Source of the DNA: Alphaproteobacteria bacterium LSUCC0684
Lineage (GTDB): Bacteria > Pseudomonadota > Alphaproteobacteria > Puniceispirillales > UBA1172
DNA: 64,000 nt
Assembly: GCA_041228335.1 (NCBI GenBank)
Contig: CP166130.1
Span: 1,822,638-1,886,637, forward strand
Reading direction: 5' to 3'
Shown: one piece after another, positions 55,312 through 64,000 of the stretch
Layout of the letters: each line of letters begins with the position of its first letter
Position numbering within the stretch: position 1 is the first letter of the stretch
Notes under the pieces: model-generated
Told to the model about the DNA's origin: nothing
The model's input: only the letters and a program-made list of their open reading frames with translations
The model's database searches: none
Program-made: the position numbers and the translations under genes

Positions 55312-56001
55312 TCAGGCAGCGTTACGTTCGGCGACCATGGATTTTGCCATCTCGACCGCAACCGCGGCATCACGGCAATAGGCATCAGCCCCGATGGAAT
55401 CCGCAAACGCCTCATTAAGCGGGGCGCCACCCACCAGAATGATGAAATCATCGCGCATGCCTTTTTCGACCAGCGCATCGATCACGACTTTCATATAGGG
55501 CATGGTGGTTGTCAGCAGCGCCGACATGCCGAGAATATCAGGCTTATGTTTTTCAAGCGCCTCGATATAGTTTTCAACCGGGTTGTTGATCCCGAGATCG
55601 ATCACCTCGAACCCTGCCCCTTCCATCATCATGGAAACAAGGTTCTTGCCGATATCGTGGATATCGCCCTTCACGGTACCGATCACCATCTTGCCCTGCT
55701 GCGGTGCACCTGTCTCCGCCAGCAGCGGCCGCAGGATAACCATGCCGGCTTTCATCGCATTGGCCGCCATCAGCACTTCAGGGACGAAGAGAATACCGTC
55801 GCGGAAATCAATCCCGACGATGGTCATGCCTTCCACCAGCGCTTCGGTCAGAACGCGATATGGCTCCCAGCCGCGCTCAAGGAAGATATTGACCGCTTCA
55901 ACAACCTCGTCCTGAAGTCCGTCATAGAGATCATCATGGATCTGCTGAACGAGTTCATCATCATCAAGTTCGGACAGGATGATATCGTCTTCGTCTGCCA
56001 T
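55312..56001 (-). CDS. Corrinoid methyl-carrier protein (MtgC/MtbC-like)
   Basis: Small cobalamin protein of 229 residues that carries the methyl group between methyltransferases. The N-terminal helical cap domain is about 10-95 and the Rossmann B12 domain follows, with the base-off signature GDIHDIGKNLV: Asp113, His115 (lower axial cobalt ligand), Gly118. The SALLTTTMPYMKVVIDAL and LVGGAPLNEAFADSIGADAY segments complete the fold. The start at 56001 has GGAGG with 8-base spacing; the frame opens at 56037 with no better site. First gene of the operon running to 50941. Confidence 0.93.
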   Translation of the reverse strand: MADEDDIILSELDDDELVQQIHDDLYDGLQDEVVEAVNIFLERGWEPYRVLTEALVEGMTIVGIDFRDGILFVPEVLMAANAMKAGMVILRPLLAETGAPQQGKMVIGTVKGDIHDIGKNLVSMMMEGAGFEVIDLGINNPVENYIEALEKHKPDILGMSALLTTTMPYMKVVIDALVEKGMRDDFIILVGGAPLNEAFADSIGADAYCRDAAVAVEMAKSMVAERNAA

Positions 56002-56148
56002 GGTTTTTTCCTCCAGAAAAGGGGCCCGGCCGGGCATATTTCCAAAACTGTATTAAATCTGCGCCGCTTCAAGACCTGCCGATGCAATCGCCGCGACTTT
56101 TATTGTTCCAGTTTCGGCATGGACAGGGTTTTTAGGATGTTTTTCCGC

Positions 56149-56730
56149 TTATCCGCCCGCATCATCCGCCGCATCACCTCCGTGACGGGCAAGAAAAACC
56201 GCCATGACCACGGCAAAGCCAAGGGAGATACCTGTCAGGCCGAAGACCTTGAAATTCACCCAGCCATCGGTGGAAAGATTGCGCCAGGCCCATTCATTGG
56301 CCAGCGCCATGGTGCTGAACATGATGATCCAGATCCAGGTCAGCGTCCTCCAGGCCTTCTGGTTCATCGACATGCCGGTCGCCTCCCCCATCACGGCCTT
56401 GAGGGGGTTGCGGCCAAGAAGCAGCCCGCCAAGCAGAACAGCGGCAATAGCAGCGCTGACCACGGTGGGTTTGATCTTGATAAAGGTATCATCTTCGAAA
56501 ATCAGCGTCAGCGCCCCGAACAACACCACCGCCGCGCAGCCGAAGGCCAGAATCTTCGGGATCCGCCGGGTTGTCGCCCAGGAATAGCCCAGCGCCAGCA
56601 CGGTCGCGGCAACAAGGGCGGCGGTGCCGTAAAAAATCCCGAATTTCGCGTTGACGAGGAAAAACAGCACCAGCGGGCCGTATTCAACGAGAAGGCGTGA
56701 TTTCGATGTCGAGGATGAGGTGTCGGTCAT
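56149..56730 (-). CDS. yciB: Inner membrane-spanning protein YciB (septation protein A)
   Basis: Membrane protein of 193 residues with about five hydrophobic helices. Family marks are EYGPLVLFFLVNAKFGIFYG near the N-terminus, KIKPTVVSAAIAAVLLGGLL, and the MNQKAWRTLTWIWIIMFSTM stretch before WAWRNLSTDGWVNFKVFG. It influences cell envelope and division in enteric bacteria. The start is 3 bp after the dusA stop, so the two are co-transcribed. Confidence 0.93.
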   Translation of the reverse strand: MTDTSSSTSKSRLLVEYGPLVLFFLVNAKFGIFYGTAALVAATVLALGYSWATTRRIPKILAFGCAAVVLFGALTLIFEDDTFIKIKPTVVSAAIAAVLLGGLLLGRNPLKAVMGEATGMSMNQKAWRTLTWIWIIMFSTMALANEWAWRNLSTDGWVNFKVFGLTGISLGFAVVMAVFLARHGGDAADDAGG

Positions 56731-56733
56731 GAT

Positions 56734-57744
56734 CTAGGCGGCATCCTGTTGCGCGTGAATTCTGGCTTCAAGCCGGTCGGTTGCCTCACGGATCACCCCC
56801 GCATCCGCGGTCTCCTCGCGGGCGTCTTCGGAAAGGGTGCGGCGCCAGGCCCGTGCCCCCGGCAAGCCTGACATCAGCCCCAGCATATGGCGGCTGATCG
56901 CAATCAGGCGGGTGCCCTTTTCCTGTTCCATTTCGGCATAATCCGCCATGGCCCGGGCGATGGCAAAACGATCGGCCCTGCCATCGCCCTGTATCGCCGC
57001 TGCCATGAGGGCGAGTTCATGCGGCGTCTGGTAGGCGGCGCGGCCGATCATCACCCCGGCAAAACCTTCGCCGAGGTCGCGCGCCGCATCGGCTCTGGTA
57101 ATTCCGCCATTAAGCGAGAAACTGAGTTCAGGAAAGCTTTTGGCAAGGCGGGCGACGCGATCGTAATCGAGCGGCGGTATTGTCCGGTTTTCCTTGGGGC
57201 TGAGACCGTTCAACCAGGCTTTGCGCGCGTGGATGATGAAATGGCGAACACCGCTCGACGCCACGGTTTCGATAAATCGGTCCAGCCCCTCTTCGGGGTC
57301 CATGTCGTCAATGCCGATCCGGCATTTGACGCTCACCGGCCGGCCTTCTGCCGCGTCGATCATGGCCGCGGTCAAGGCCGCAACCAGCGCAGGTTCAGCC
57401 ATCAGGCAGGCGCCGAAACGTCCGGATTTCACCCGGTCGGATGGACAGCCGACATTGAGATTGTATTCCATATACCCGTAAGGCCGGGCCAGTCTGATGG
57501 CGGCGGCAAGCGCTTCGGGATCCGCGCCGCCAAGTTGCAGGACCACCGCATCACCTGCCTCCTGATGATGGCCGCAGAGCAGGCGATCACGATCACCATG
57601 GAGGATGGCGTCGGCGGTCACCATTTCGGTGTAAAGCATGGCCGATGGCGCCAGCATCCGGTGAAAGACGCGGCAATGCCTGTCCGTCCAGTCCATCATC
57701 GGCGCGACGGCTAATCTGTGATGCTGGGCGTTGGCAAGGTTCAT
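56734..57744 (-). CDS. dusA: tRNA-dihydrouridine(20/20a) synthase
   Basis: FMN enzyme that reduces uridine 20/20a in tRNA. It has 336 residues; APMMDWTDRHCRVFHRML at the N-terminus and YNLNVGCPSDRVKSGRFGAC with the catalytic Cys are diagnostic of DusA. The later HARKAWLNGLSPKENRTIPP segment is also typical. I set the start at 57744 because AGGAG lies eight bases upstream and the protein then begins like other DusA proteins; the frame extends to 57777. It is coupled to yciB. Confidence 0.95.
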   Translation of the reverse strand: MNLANAQHHRLAVAPMMDWTDRHCRVFHRMLAPSAMLYTEMVTADAILHGDRDRLLCGHHQEAGDAVVLQLGGADPEALAAAIRLARPYGYMEYNLNVGCPSDRVKSGRFGACLMAEPALVAALTAAMIDAAEGRPVSVKCRIGIDDMDPEEGLDRFIETVASSGVRHFIIHARKAWLNGLSPKENRTIPPLDYDRVARLAKSFPELSFSLNGGITRADAARDLGEGFAGVMIGRAAYQTPHELALMAAAIQGDGRADRFAIARAMADYAEMEQEKGTRLIAISRHMLGLMSGLPGARAWRRTLSEDAREETADAGVIREATDRLEARIHAQQDAA

Positions 57745-57884
57745 CAGCTCGGCTCCTGTGGGTGCACCATAAAGCATGGGCCCCGCGGCATCAAGCCGGA
57801 CCAGATGCTTTACGATCGGTTCAGGATCGCCTAGGCTGATACAGGAGAGGGAGAAGCAACCGCCTTAATACAGGAGTACCCGCC

Positions 57885-58100
57885 ATGCAAATCAATCAGG
57901 AAGTCAAGAAATGGGCGACCGACCTGCATATCTTTCTCTACAAGGCCGAAAAGTTCCTGCCGGAATGTTCGTCGGGAGATGAGTTCGTGGCAAAAGTGTT
58001 CGACACGTTTGAAAACAAGCCCCAGTTCCTTTCCAACGACGAATGCGAGGAAATCCTGCTCGAAGTCTGGAAAGCCCATGAGGATGGCCGCCTGAGCTGA
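57885..58100 (+). CDS. Small acidic protein, 71 residues, function unknown
   Basis: Begins MQINQEVKKWATDLHIFLYK and is mostly alpha-helical, with an acidic C-terminal half (NDECEEILLEVWKAHEDG). Two cysteines (PECSSGDE, DECEEI). AGGAG stands 8 bases before the ATG, so it is very probably expressed. I do not recognise the family. It is divergent from dusA and convergent with the membrane-protein gene at 58120. Confidence 0.7.
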   Translation: MQINQEVKKWATDLHIFLYKAEKFLPECSSGDEFVAKVFDTFENKPQFLSNDECEEILLEVWKAHEDGRLS

Positions 58101-58119
58101 AGTCGCGGGGCCTGAAACA

Positions 58120-58365
58120 TCATCGCGGGGGCTGTTTTCCGCCCCCGTTCTCCTTGCGGCCTTGCGGCGGCTGGCGATGGGGAACATTGGCCGCCCGGTA
58201 GACAAGAAACATCCCGAAAAGGACAGCAACCGCATAAAACAGCACCGGCCAGGGACTGCCGAGCATGGTCTGGTGCAATCCGTCCTGGGCACAGATGAAG
58301 TTCTTTTTCATTTCCGATGCCTGCCCGGAGGCGCCGATGATCTCGCAGGCGGTCCGGTTATCCAT
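58120..58365 (-). CDS. Small membrane protein, function unknown
   Basis: Protein of 81 residues with one hydrophobic segment (WPVLFYAVAVLFGMFLVYRA, about residues 38-57) and a basic Pro/Gly/Lys tail that is probably cytoplasmic. The start is set at 58365 because GGGAGGAGGG lies upstream with good spacing; an ATG two codons earlier is too close to it. It begins 17 bp after the DUF1491 gene and is likely in the same transcript. No family recognised. Confidence 0.6.
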   Translation of the reverse strand: MDNRTACEIIGASGQASEMKKNFICAQDGLHQTMLGSPWPVLFYAVAVLFGMFLVYRAANVPHRQPPQGRKENGGGKQPPR

Positions 58366-58381
58366 GGCCATCCCTCCTCCC

Positions 58382-58717
58382 TCAGATATCGCGAAACGGG
58401 TTGCTTCCATTGACCGCATCAACGGCAATCACCCAGAGATCGGGATCATAGCGCTGTTCGCGATCAAGCCTGGCTTCGGCCTCTTCCGGGGCAAGCGGTT
58501 CGGTGCCGGTCACATCCTGCCATTGATAGGAGCCGTCGAGATCAAGCTGGCGCTGTTCGATCCGTGCCGTGCCGTCGGGGTAATCCAGCCGCACCAGAAT
58601 TGACCCGGCCTCGGCATTGCCCCTTCGCACCAGAACCGCGGTGACCAAGAGCCGGTTGGCAAGCGCCAGCGCCGCCTTGACGGCCATATCGGAATTGAGC
58701 TGCGGCGGCGGCATCAT
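58382..58717 (-). CDS. DUF1491 family protein
   Basis: Protein of 111 residues. The segments KAALALANRLLVTAVLVRRG, AGSILVRLDYPDGTARIEQR and DPDLWVIAVDAVNGSNPF are those of the DUF1491 family, common in alphaproteobacteria and of unknown function. The start at 58717 is 7 bp after the SDHAF4 gene stop, with no strong ribosome site, so translation is probably coupled. Second gene of a three-gene set. Confidence 0.82.
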   Translation of the reverse strand: MMPPPQLNSDMAVKAALALANRLLVTAVLVRRGNAEAGSILVRLDYPDGTARIEQRQLDLDGSYQWQDVTGTEPLAPEEAEARLDREQRYDPDLWVIAVDAVNGSNPFRDI

Positions 58718-58724
58718 GACACGA

Positions 58725-58904
58725 TCAGAAATCCGTGCATCGCCCGCCCTTTTCCCAATCGCCGAAACGGGTGGGCTCGGGCCCCTTGCGCCCCCCATGT
58801 TCGTTCGGTTCTGCCTCGGCTGGATCAGGGGCAGGAGTCGATGGCGGCGGCAGGCCTTCATCATCAAACTGAAAATCGGGTGTGTCAGGGTTGCTTCGGA
58901 TCAT
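58725..58904 (-). CDS. SDHAF4/DUF1674 succinate dehydrogenase assembly factor
   Basis: Protein of 59 residues whose C-terminal GPEPTRFGDWEKGGRCTDF is the family signature. SDHAF4 proteins help load the flavoprotein subunit of succinate dehydrogenase, protecting against stray oxidation. The N-terminal half is Pro/Asp-rich and disordered. Start at 58904 gives the usual short form; the frame is open to 59066. Divergent from rsmB. The sdh genes are not in the window. Confidence 0.9.
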   Translation of the reverse strand: MIRSNPDTPDFQFDDEGLPPPSTPAPDPAEAEPNEHGGRKGPEPTRFGDWEKGGRCTDF

Positions 58905-59022
58905 GGGAAGAATATGGGCAAGGGCGGGGCAAAAGGCAAGCATGCGGGCCTTTTTCAAGGTGATCTGCCCTATATTTCCGGTCTCGCCCGAGGGGTGGTT
59001 GCGGCGCCCCGAAAGGGGGGTC

Positions 59023-60402
59023 ATGACGCTGGACAAGAGCTCCGGGGCAAAGGTATACAGCCTCATGACCAGATCATCCCGGTATCATCGCCGCAACCAT
59101 CATCCCGCCATGCCCGCACGCCAGCTTGCCGCCGCCATCCTGAGGGATGTGTTGCAGCGCGGCCTGCCGCTCCAGCAATGCCTTGAAACCTCCGATTCCT
59201 ACCAGAAACTGGACGGCCGCGACCGGCGGTTTGTGCGCCGTCTGGTGACCTTGAGTCTCAGGCATCACGGTCAGGCCAGAACCATCCTTGAAAAATATCT
59301 TTCGCGCCCTCCCAAGGGCCGTGACCAGATGGCCATGGTGATTCTGGCCATGGCGGCGGCGGAACTTGTCTGGGGGCAGGCAGAGCCCCATGCCAGTGTT
59401 GATCAGGCGGTACGCTTGATGCGTGATCACCGGATGGACCATCTCACCGGCATGGCCAACGCCGTCCTGCGCCGGGTTGTCGAGGATGCAGCAGAACTTG
59501 CCGCCGGAACAGATCCGTCCTGCAATGTTCCGGATTGGCTGATGGCGGCACTCCGCACCGATTGGCCCGGATATCATCATCAGATCATCGCAAGCCTGAT
59601 GGCGCCGCCATCCCTCGATATCCGGCCCGTAAAGGATGCGGCGCATTGGGCCGAACTGCTTGGCGGCACCCGGCTCAGCCACGGATCTGTCCGTCTTGGC
59701 GATGGTCATGTGCCGGAACTCGAAGGATATCGCGAAGGTCACTGGTGGGTGCAGGATGCCGCCGCAAGCCTGCCCGCCACATTGCTTGGCGATATCCGGG
59801 GCAAGACCGTGGTGGATCTCTGCGCCGCGCCGGGAGGCAAAACCGCCCAGCTCTGCGCTGAGGGCGCCCATGTCATCGCGGTTGATGCGTCGGCTGATCG
59901 GCTTGAGCGTCTGCGCGAGAACATGAACAGGCTTGGCTTCTCGCCTCAGATCATCCAGGCGGACGGGATGAGCTGGACGCCGGATCAGCCGGTGGATGCG
60001 GTGCTGATCGACGCCCCCTGTTCGGCGACCGGAACCCTGCGCCGCCGGCCGGATATCTGGACCCATGACAAAGCCCCGGACCTTGACCACCTCAAGCATG
60101 TTCAACAGGGGCTTCTTGAAAACTCGGCAGGATATCTTGCCCCGGGCGGGGTTTGTGTCTATGCCACCTGCTCCCTTCTTAAGCGCGAAGGCGAGGATAT
60201 CGCAGGCACGGCCCCGCCTGTCCTTGAGCCATGGGGCATTGAGCCACATGAGGCCCCGGGGTTTGTCCGCGCTCCATCTGATCAGCCTCATATGATGCGT
60301 CTTCATCCCGATGCGCTGCGTCTGGACACATCGGCGAATATCCCGCAAGGTAATGATGGTTTTTTCATCGCCCGTTTCACCCGAACGCCTGAGAGGGCCT
60401 GA
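59023..60402 (+). CDS. rsmB: RsmB-type 16S rRNA cytosine-C5 methyltransferase (NOL1/NOP2/Fmu)
   Basis: Protein of 459 residues: a NusB-like RNA-binding domain (ARQLAAAILRDVLQRGLPLQ, SLRHHGQARTILEKYL) and a SAM methyltransferase domain with motif I VVDLCAAPGGKTAQLC, motif IV DAPCSATGTLRRRPDI, and YATCSLLKREGED carrying the catalytic Cys. The start is uncertain: ATG 59023 has GGGGGG just before it, while ATG 59110 (MPARQLAAAI) would give the bare domain. It is followed by the heparinase-like gene 2 bp after the stop. Confidence 0.9.
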   Translation: MTLDKSSGAKVYSLMTRSSRYHRRNHHPAMPARQLAAAILRDVLQRGLPLQQCLETSDSYQKLDGRDRRFVRRLVTLSLRHHGQARTILEKYLSRPPKGRDQMAMVILAMAAAELVWGQAEPHASVDQAVRLMRDHRMDHLTGMANAVLRRVVEDAAELAAGTDPSCNVPDWLMAALRTDWPGYHHQIIASLMAPPSLDIRPVKDAAHWAELLGGTRLSHGSVRLGDGHVPELEGYREGHWWVQDAAASLPATLLGDIRGKTVVDLCAAPGGKTAQLCAEGAHVIAVDASADRLERLRENMNRLGFSPQIIQADGMSWTPDQPVDAVLIDAPCSATGTLRRRPDIWTHDKAPDLDHLKHVQQGLLENSAGYLAPGGVCVYATCSLLKREGEDIAGTAPPVLEPWGIEPHEAPGFVRAPSDQPHMMRLHPDALRLDTSANIPQGNDGFFIARFTRTPERA

Positions 60403-60404
60403 CC

Positions 60405-62084
60405 TTGCCTGATACCTGGTCCTTATCTTTTCCTGAGAGGCTTTACCGGCGCTCCGCCCTGTTTGAATGGCGGATCCGGCCAAAGACACGGACCCTGCCA
60501 TCGCACTGGCAGCCTGCCGACATATGGCGCGGCGATGCGACCATAGGGCAGGTTCTTGCAAGCGGCCTCCATCCGGTTGAGCGGGTCGGCCCGGCCTGGC
60601 ACCATTTCAACTGGCTTAGAGACATGCGGGAATTCGGCGGCAGCCAGTCCCGAACGCTGACCCGGCGACTGGTGCTTGACTGGATCAAGCGTGATGGCCG
60701 CTGGCACAAGGAGGTCTGGCATCCCAAGCCGATGGGAAGCCGGATCAAGGCATGGATCTTCACCTGGGGCTGGTTTGCGGCATCGGCATCGGAATCGCAG
60801 CAGCAATCCATGGTCCTGTCGCTGGCAACGCAACTGGCCTGCCTGCGGCGGGACTGGCATCGCATTCCGGATCAGGATGATCAGCTTCATGCCCTCTCGG
60901 CGGTGATACCGGGTATTCTCTTTCTCGATCAGGACGAAGATATCACCCCGCTTGCTTCAAGATATACCGACCTTTTGCATCAGCATCTGCTGGGTGACGG
61001 GTGCCATGCCAGCCGCCAGCCTGATCGCCATTTCGCGCATTTAAGATCCCTCATTGATGTCCGAACAGCCCTCGGGGCACGGATCAGCCTGACCGGCGAT
61101 GAAACCGGCCATGCCAGCCTTTCAGCGGCCAGAAACTGCCTTGAATCCATCGACGATACGATCCTCCGCATGGGGGCAATTGGCCGGATGTGGCGGCACG
61201 CGGATGGATCGCTGATGAATATTCTGGGCAGTCTTGACACCTCCCTTGATGAAGTCGAGCAGATCCTGCAGCGTGCGGCACCAAGCGGGAAAGTGACGCA
61301 TAACGCCTCGGATTCCGGTTTTATCCGCCTGACAAGTGGCCGGTCGGTTCTGCTGATGAATACCGGCATCCCCTCCTGGGCACTCAGCACCGCCATCGAC
61401 CATGGAAGCCACAACGATGCCGGCGCGCTGGCCGTTGAGTTTTCCAACAACCAGCAACGTATTTTCATCAATGCAGGCCAGAGCCGGGGGCTTTATCGTG
61501 ACCGGCCGGAACTGGCCACGGCACTTGCCGGAACCGCCGCCCATTCAACCCTGACCCTCGACAAGACCAATTCGGGCGACACGTCCGATCCGGGGGAGGC
61601 AGCCCGCCGGGCCATGGCCCGTGATGTGGAAATGGGCCCGGCACCCGGGGGGTTGCTCGCCGAAGCCTCCCATGACGGCTATGAGATGACTCACGGGATA
61701 CGGCATCGGCGGCGGATTTTTCTGGCCACCGGCGGCCATGATCTGCGCGGTGAGGATACGCTGGTCTATACAGGCTCGCCGCGCGCCATCCCCACCGAAG
61801 CCGTCATCCGCTTTCATCTTCATCCACGGATATCGGCCAGCCTTTCCATTGGCGGCGATGTGCTGCTGCGCGTGCCCGGGGCGTCGGCATCCTGGGTTTT
61901 CAGGATGTCCGGGGCGAGACTCAATATCGAGGAAAGCATCATGCTCGGCCAGCGCGGCATCGAAAAAACCCGGCAGATCACCGCAACACTGCCGCTCAGC
62001 GATATCCGGTCGGTGAGCACGAAAGTGGTGAAATGGGCCCTGCGTCGCCAGACCGGACGCCGCAAAGCCGCGGAACAGACTTGA
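60405..62084 (+). CDS. Heparinase II/III family protein
   Basis: Protein of 559 residues. The N-terminal helical domain ([39 protein letters not shown]) and the later beta-sandwich ([50 protein letters not shown]) are those of bacterial heparinase II/III-like polysaccharide lyases. No signal peptide is seen, so a cytoplasmic or cell-wall-recycling role is possible. The start is TTG at 60405, 2 bp after rsmB with GAGG upstream. The rsmB-heparinase-purH order recurs in alphaproteobacteria. Substrate unknown. Confidence 0.83.
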   Translation: MPDTWSLSFPERLYRRSALFEWRIRPKTRTLPSHWQPADIWRGDATIGQVLASGLHPVERVGPAWHHFNWLRDMREFGGSQSRTLTRRLVLDWIKRDGRWHKEVWHPKPMGSRIKAWIFTWGWFAASASESQQQSMVLSLATQLACLRRDWHRIPDQDDQLHALSAVIPGILFLDQDEDITPLASRYTDLLHQHLLGDGCHASRQPDRHFAHLRSLIDVRTALGARISLTGDETGHASLSAARNCLESIDDTILRMGAIGRMWRHADGSLMNILGSLDTSLDEVEQILQRAAPSGKVTHNASDSGFIRLTSGRSVLLMNTGIPSWALSTAIDHGSHNDAGALAVEFSNNQQRIFINAGQSRGLYRDRPELATALAGTAAHSTLTLDKTNSGDTSDPGEAARRAMARDVEMGPAPGGLLAEASHDGYEMTHGIRHRRRIFLATGGHDLRGEDTLVYTGSPRAIPTEAVIRFHLHPRISASLSIGGDVLLRVPGASASWVFRMSGARLNIEESIMLGQRGIEKTRQITATLPLSDIRSVSTKVVKWALRRQTGRRKAAEQT

Positions 62085-62131
62085 CCCGGAAGACGCATGA
62101 AGGCAAGACACGCGAAAAAGAAAGCAGGATC

Positions 62132-63715
62132 ATGACCAGAACATCCATCGCCAATGCCCTGATCTCGGTTTCAGACAAGACCGGCATCGCCGATTTTGCC
62201 CGTGAACTTGACGCCATGGGGGTACGGATCATCTCAACCGGCGGAACCGCGGCGCTCCTGGAAAAAGAGGGGATTGCCGTCACGCCGGTGAGCGACGTGA
62301 CCGGGGCGCCTGAAATGATGGATGGCCGGGTCAAGACCCTCAACCCGATCATTCATGGCGGTATTCTGGCGCGCCGCGACATGAAGGATCATCTCGCCGC
62401 CATGGAGGAACACCAGATCCCCGAAATTGATCTTGTGGTGGTAAATCTCTACCCGTTCGGATCGGTGCTCACCCGAGCCGATGCCACGAGGGAAGAGCTG
62501 GTGGAAAATATCGATATCGGCGGCCCTGCCATGATCCGCGCCGCCGCCAAGAACCATGATTTCGTCACGGTTGTCACCGATGCCGATGCCTATCAGATCG
62601 TCCTCAATGAGCTCCGGGATGGCGGCGTTACAGAGGCAACCCGGCAATGTCTCGCTGCCCGTGCCTATGCCCATACCGCCTGTTACGACGCCGCCATCGC
62701 CGCCTGGATGCGAAACGACGGCCATGATGATACGCTGCCGCAATCACTGGCCATGGGCGGGATGAGGATTGAAACCCTCCGCTATGGTGAAAACCCGCAT
62801 CAGGAAGCAGCGCTCTATCATCTCCCCGGCCGCACCTCCCGGGCCGGGGTGCTGACCGCAAGCCAGATTCAGGGCAAGCCGCTCAGCTACAACAACATCA
62901 ACGACACCGATGCGGCGTTTGAACTGGTGGCGGAATTTGACGCCCCGAGCGTTGCGATCATCAAACACGCCAACCCTTCAGGCGTGGCCAGCCACGATGA
63001 TATCCGAACGGCCTGGCAGCGCGCGCTTGCCTGCGACCCGGTCAGCGCCTTTGGCGGGATTATCGCGCTGAACCGCCCGCTCGAAGCCGATCTTGCCGAA
63101 GACATCACCCGTCTCTTCACCGAAGTGGTGATTGCCCCCGGCGCAACCGCGGATGCAAAAGCCGTCATGGCCGCCAAACCCAATCTCAGGCTGCTTGTCA
63201 CCGATGGCATGCCGGACCCGGCCGAGGCGCGGCTGATGATCCGTTCGGTCAGCGGCGGCTTCCTCGCCCAGAGCGCCGATACAGGCCAGATAAGCGAAAC
63301 TGACCTTGAATGCGTGACCCGACTCAAGCCCAGCCCCGGGCAGATCACCGATATGCTGTTTGCCATGCGCGTGGCCAAGCATGTCAAATCGAACGCCATC
63401 GTCTATGCCAGGGACAGCGCCACGGTTGCCGTGGGCGCGGGCCAGATGTCGCGGCTTGATTCAAGCCGGATCGCCGCCCAGAAAGCTGCCGATCTTGCCC
63501 GCGAGGCCGGGTTTGACGTATCGCCGATCATCGGCTCCGTGGTCGCGTCCGATGCCTTCTTTCCCTTCCCGGATGGCTTGCTCGCCGCGGCCAGCGCCGG
63601 GGCTACGGCGGTTATCCAGCCAGGCGGATCGATGAAGGATGATGAGGTCATCGCCGCCGCCGATGAGGCCGGGCTTGCCATGGTTTTCACCGGGATGCGG
63701 CATTTCCGGCATTAA
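62132..63715 (+). CDS. purH: Bifunctional AICAR formyltransferase/IMP cyclohydrolase
   Basis: Last two steps of IMP synthesis. It has 527 residues: the MGS-like cyclohydrolase domain ([53 protein letters not shown]) and the formyltransferase domain ([24 protein letters not shown], and the late [20 protein letters not shown]). It uses 10-formyl-THF, which the C1 genes of this window could help supply. The start at 62132 follows AGGATC. Its last 4 bp overlap the convergent mutY. Confidence 0.97.
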   Translation: MTRTSIANALISVSDKTGIADFARELDAMGVRIISTGGTAALLEKEGIAVTPVSDVTGAPEMMDGRVKTLNPIIHGGILARRDMKDHLAAMEEHQIPEIDLVVVNLYPFGSVLTRADATREELVENIDIGGPAMIRAAAKNHDFVTVVTDADAYQIVLNELRDGGVTEATRQCLAARAYAHTACYDAAIAAWMRNDGHDDTLPQSLAMGGMRIETLRYGENPHQEAALYHLPGRTSRAGVLTASQIQGKPLSYNNINDTDAAFELVAEFDAPSVAIIKHANPSGVASHDDIRTAWQRALACDPVSAFGGIIALNRPLEADLAEDITRLFTEVVIAPGATADAKAVMAAKPNLRLLVTDGMPDPAEARLMIRSVSGGFLAQSADTGQISETDLECVTRLKPSPGQITDMLFAMRVAKHVKSNAIVYARDSATVAVGAGQMSRLDSSRIAAQKAADLAREAGFDVSPIIGSVVASDAFFPFPDGLLAAASAGATAVIQPGGSMKDDEVIAAADEAGLAMVFTGMRHFRH

Positions 63716-64000
63716 GACTTGAGAATTCCGCCTGCCCGGGCGACCTTGCGCATCACCGTCGGCAGCGCAATATCCGAAAGCTCGGCCAGCGGCACCCAGC
63801 GCTGGGCCGGCGCAAGTTTCAGCCCCCCGGGGTCCGCGTCAAGGCAATGGATCGTGAGGATGACGCGAAAATGGCTGAACACATGCTCGACATTTGTGTT
63901 GAGCCGCCGCCCCTGCCCCAGCGCCGCTATAAGCCGGCCGGCGGAATTGTCCGCCGAAAGAGGATAATCCCGTATCGATGATGTGCCATCGGGCCAGTTC
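63712..64000 (-). CDS. mutY: A/G-specific adenine glycosylase MutY, C-terminal fragment
   Basis: The final ~95 codons are present; the gene enters from the right edge. The reading [17 protein letters not shown] and [20 protein letters not shown] matches the C-terminal Nudix-like domain of MutY, which recognises 8-oxoG opposite the mispaired A. The protein ends [10 protein letters not shown]. The catalytic HhH domain and Fe-S cluster lie outside the window, so the call rests on the C-terminal domain alone. It overlaps purH by 4 bp. Confidence 0.85.
   Translation of the reverse strand, partial: NWPDGTSSIRDYPLSADNSAGRLIAALGQGRRLNTNVEHVFSHFRVILTIHCLDADPGGLKLAPAQRWVPLAELSDIALPTVMRKVARAGGILKS

Noticed and set aside
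59074-60561. 495-codon minus-strand frame over rsmB
   Set aside because: Antisense shadow of an rRNA methyltransferase with intact motifs.

Overview
The window is a dense, GC-rich chromosomal segment of an alphaproteobacterium. Lineage markers are an NDUFA12-type complex I accessory protein beside MlaD, DUF2155 and Aat genes, an SDHAF4/DUF1674 protein, a CarD-FdxA-S4-helicase-RpoH block, acnA next to ccmAB, and an rsmB-heparinase-purH string. Vitamin B12-dependent ribonucleotide reductase, methylamine/betaine-type C1 genes and a UmuDC pair suggest a marine heterotroph, perhaps of the SAR116 (Puniceispirillum) type; that placement is inference from gene content. No rRNA, tRNA, CRISPR array, prophage or transposase was seen.

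Layout. 1-6767: aminotransferase fragment, M48 protease, DsbA-like protein, aroQ-accB-accC, aat, and the DUF2155-mlaD-NDUFA12 group. 6768-7234: the longest gene-free stretch, upstream of nrdJ. 7235-19028: nrdJ, ridA, a FemAB-like acyltransferase, clpSA, a PBP5-type carboxypeptidase with a SPOR domain, and umuDC. 19050-29931: an M20 amidohydrolase, heterotetrameric sarcosine oxidase soxBDAG, a non-pyrrolysine MttB-family methyltransferase, and a dimethylglycine dehydrogenase-like flavoprotein. 30144-44036: housekeeping genes (pdxH, fabI, aroC, tlyA, dxs, ispA, xseB, an XRE regulator, pip, rpoH, carD, fdxA, an S4 protein, a SUV3-like helicase). 44099-49442: two accessory modules flanking acnA, namely an AT-rich DNA methyltransferase/DUF3883 nuclease pair and a BrnT-BrnA toxin-antitoxin pair whose start lies in a 42-bp perfect palindrome. 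49577-50922: ccmAB. 50941-56001: a five-gene corrinoid methyl-transfer operon. 56149-64000: yciB, dusA, small proteins, rsmB, a heparinase-like protein, purH and the 3' end of mutY.

How the genes fit together. The most coherent system is a possible complete glycine-betaine-to-glycine route. The MttB-family protein would move the first methyl group to the corrinoid protein, the MtrH-like protein would pass it to tetrahydrofolate, the ASKHA ferredoxin protein would reactivate oxidised corrinoid, and the operon's MetF would oxidise methyl-THF. Dimethylglycine dehydrogenase and SoxBDAG would remove the other two methyl groups as methylene-THF. The parts sit in two loci about 21 kb apart. The substrate of the MttB homologue cannot be proved from sequence.
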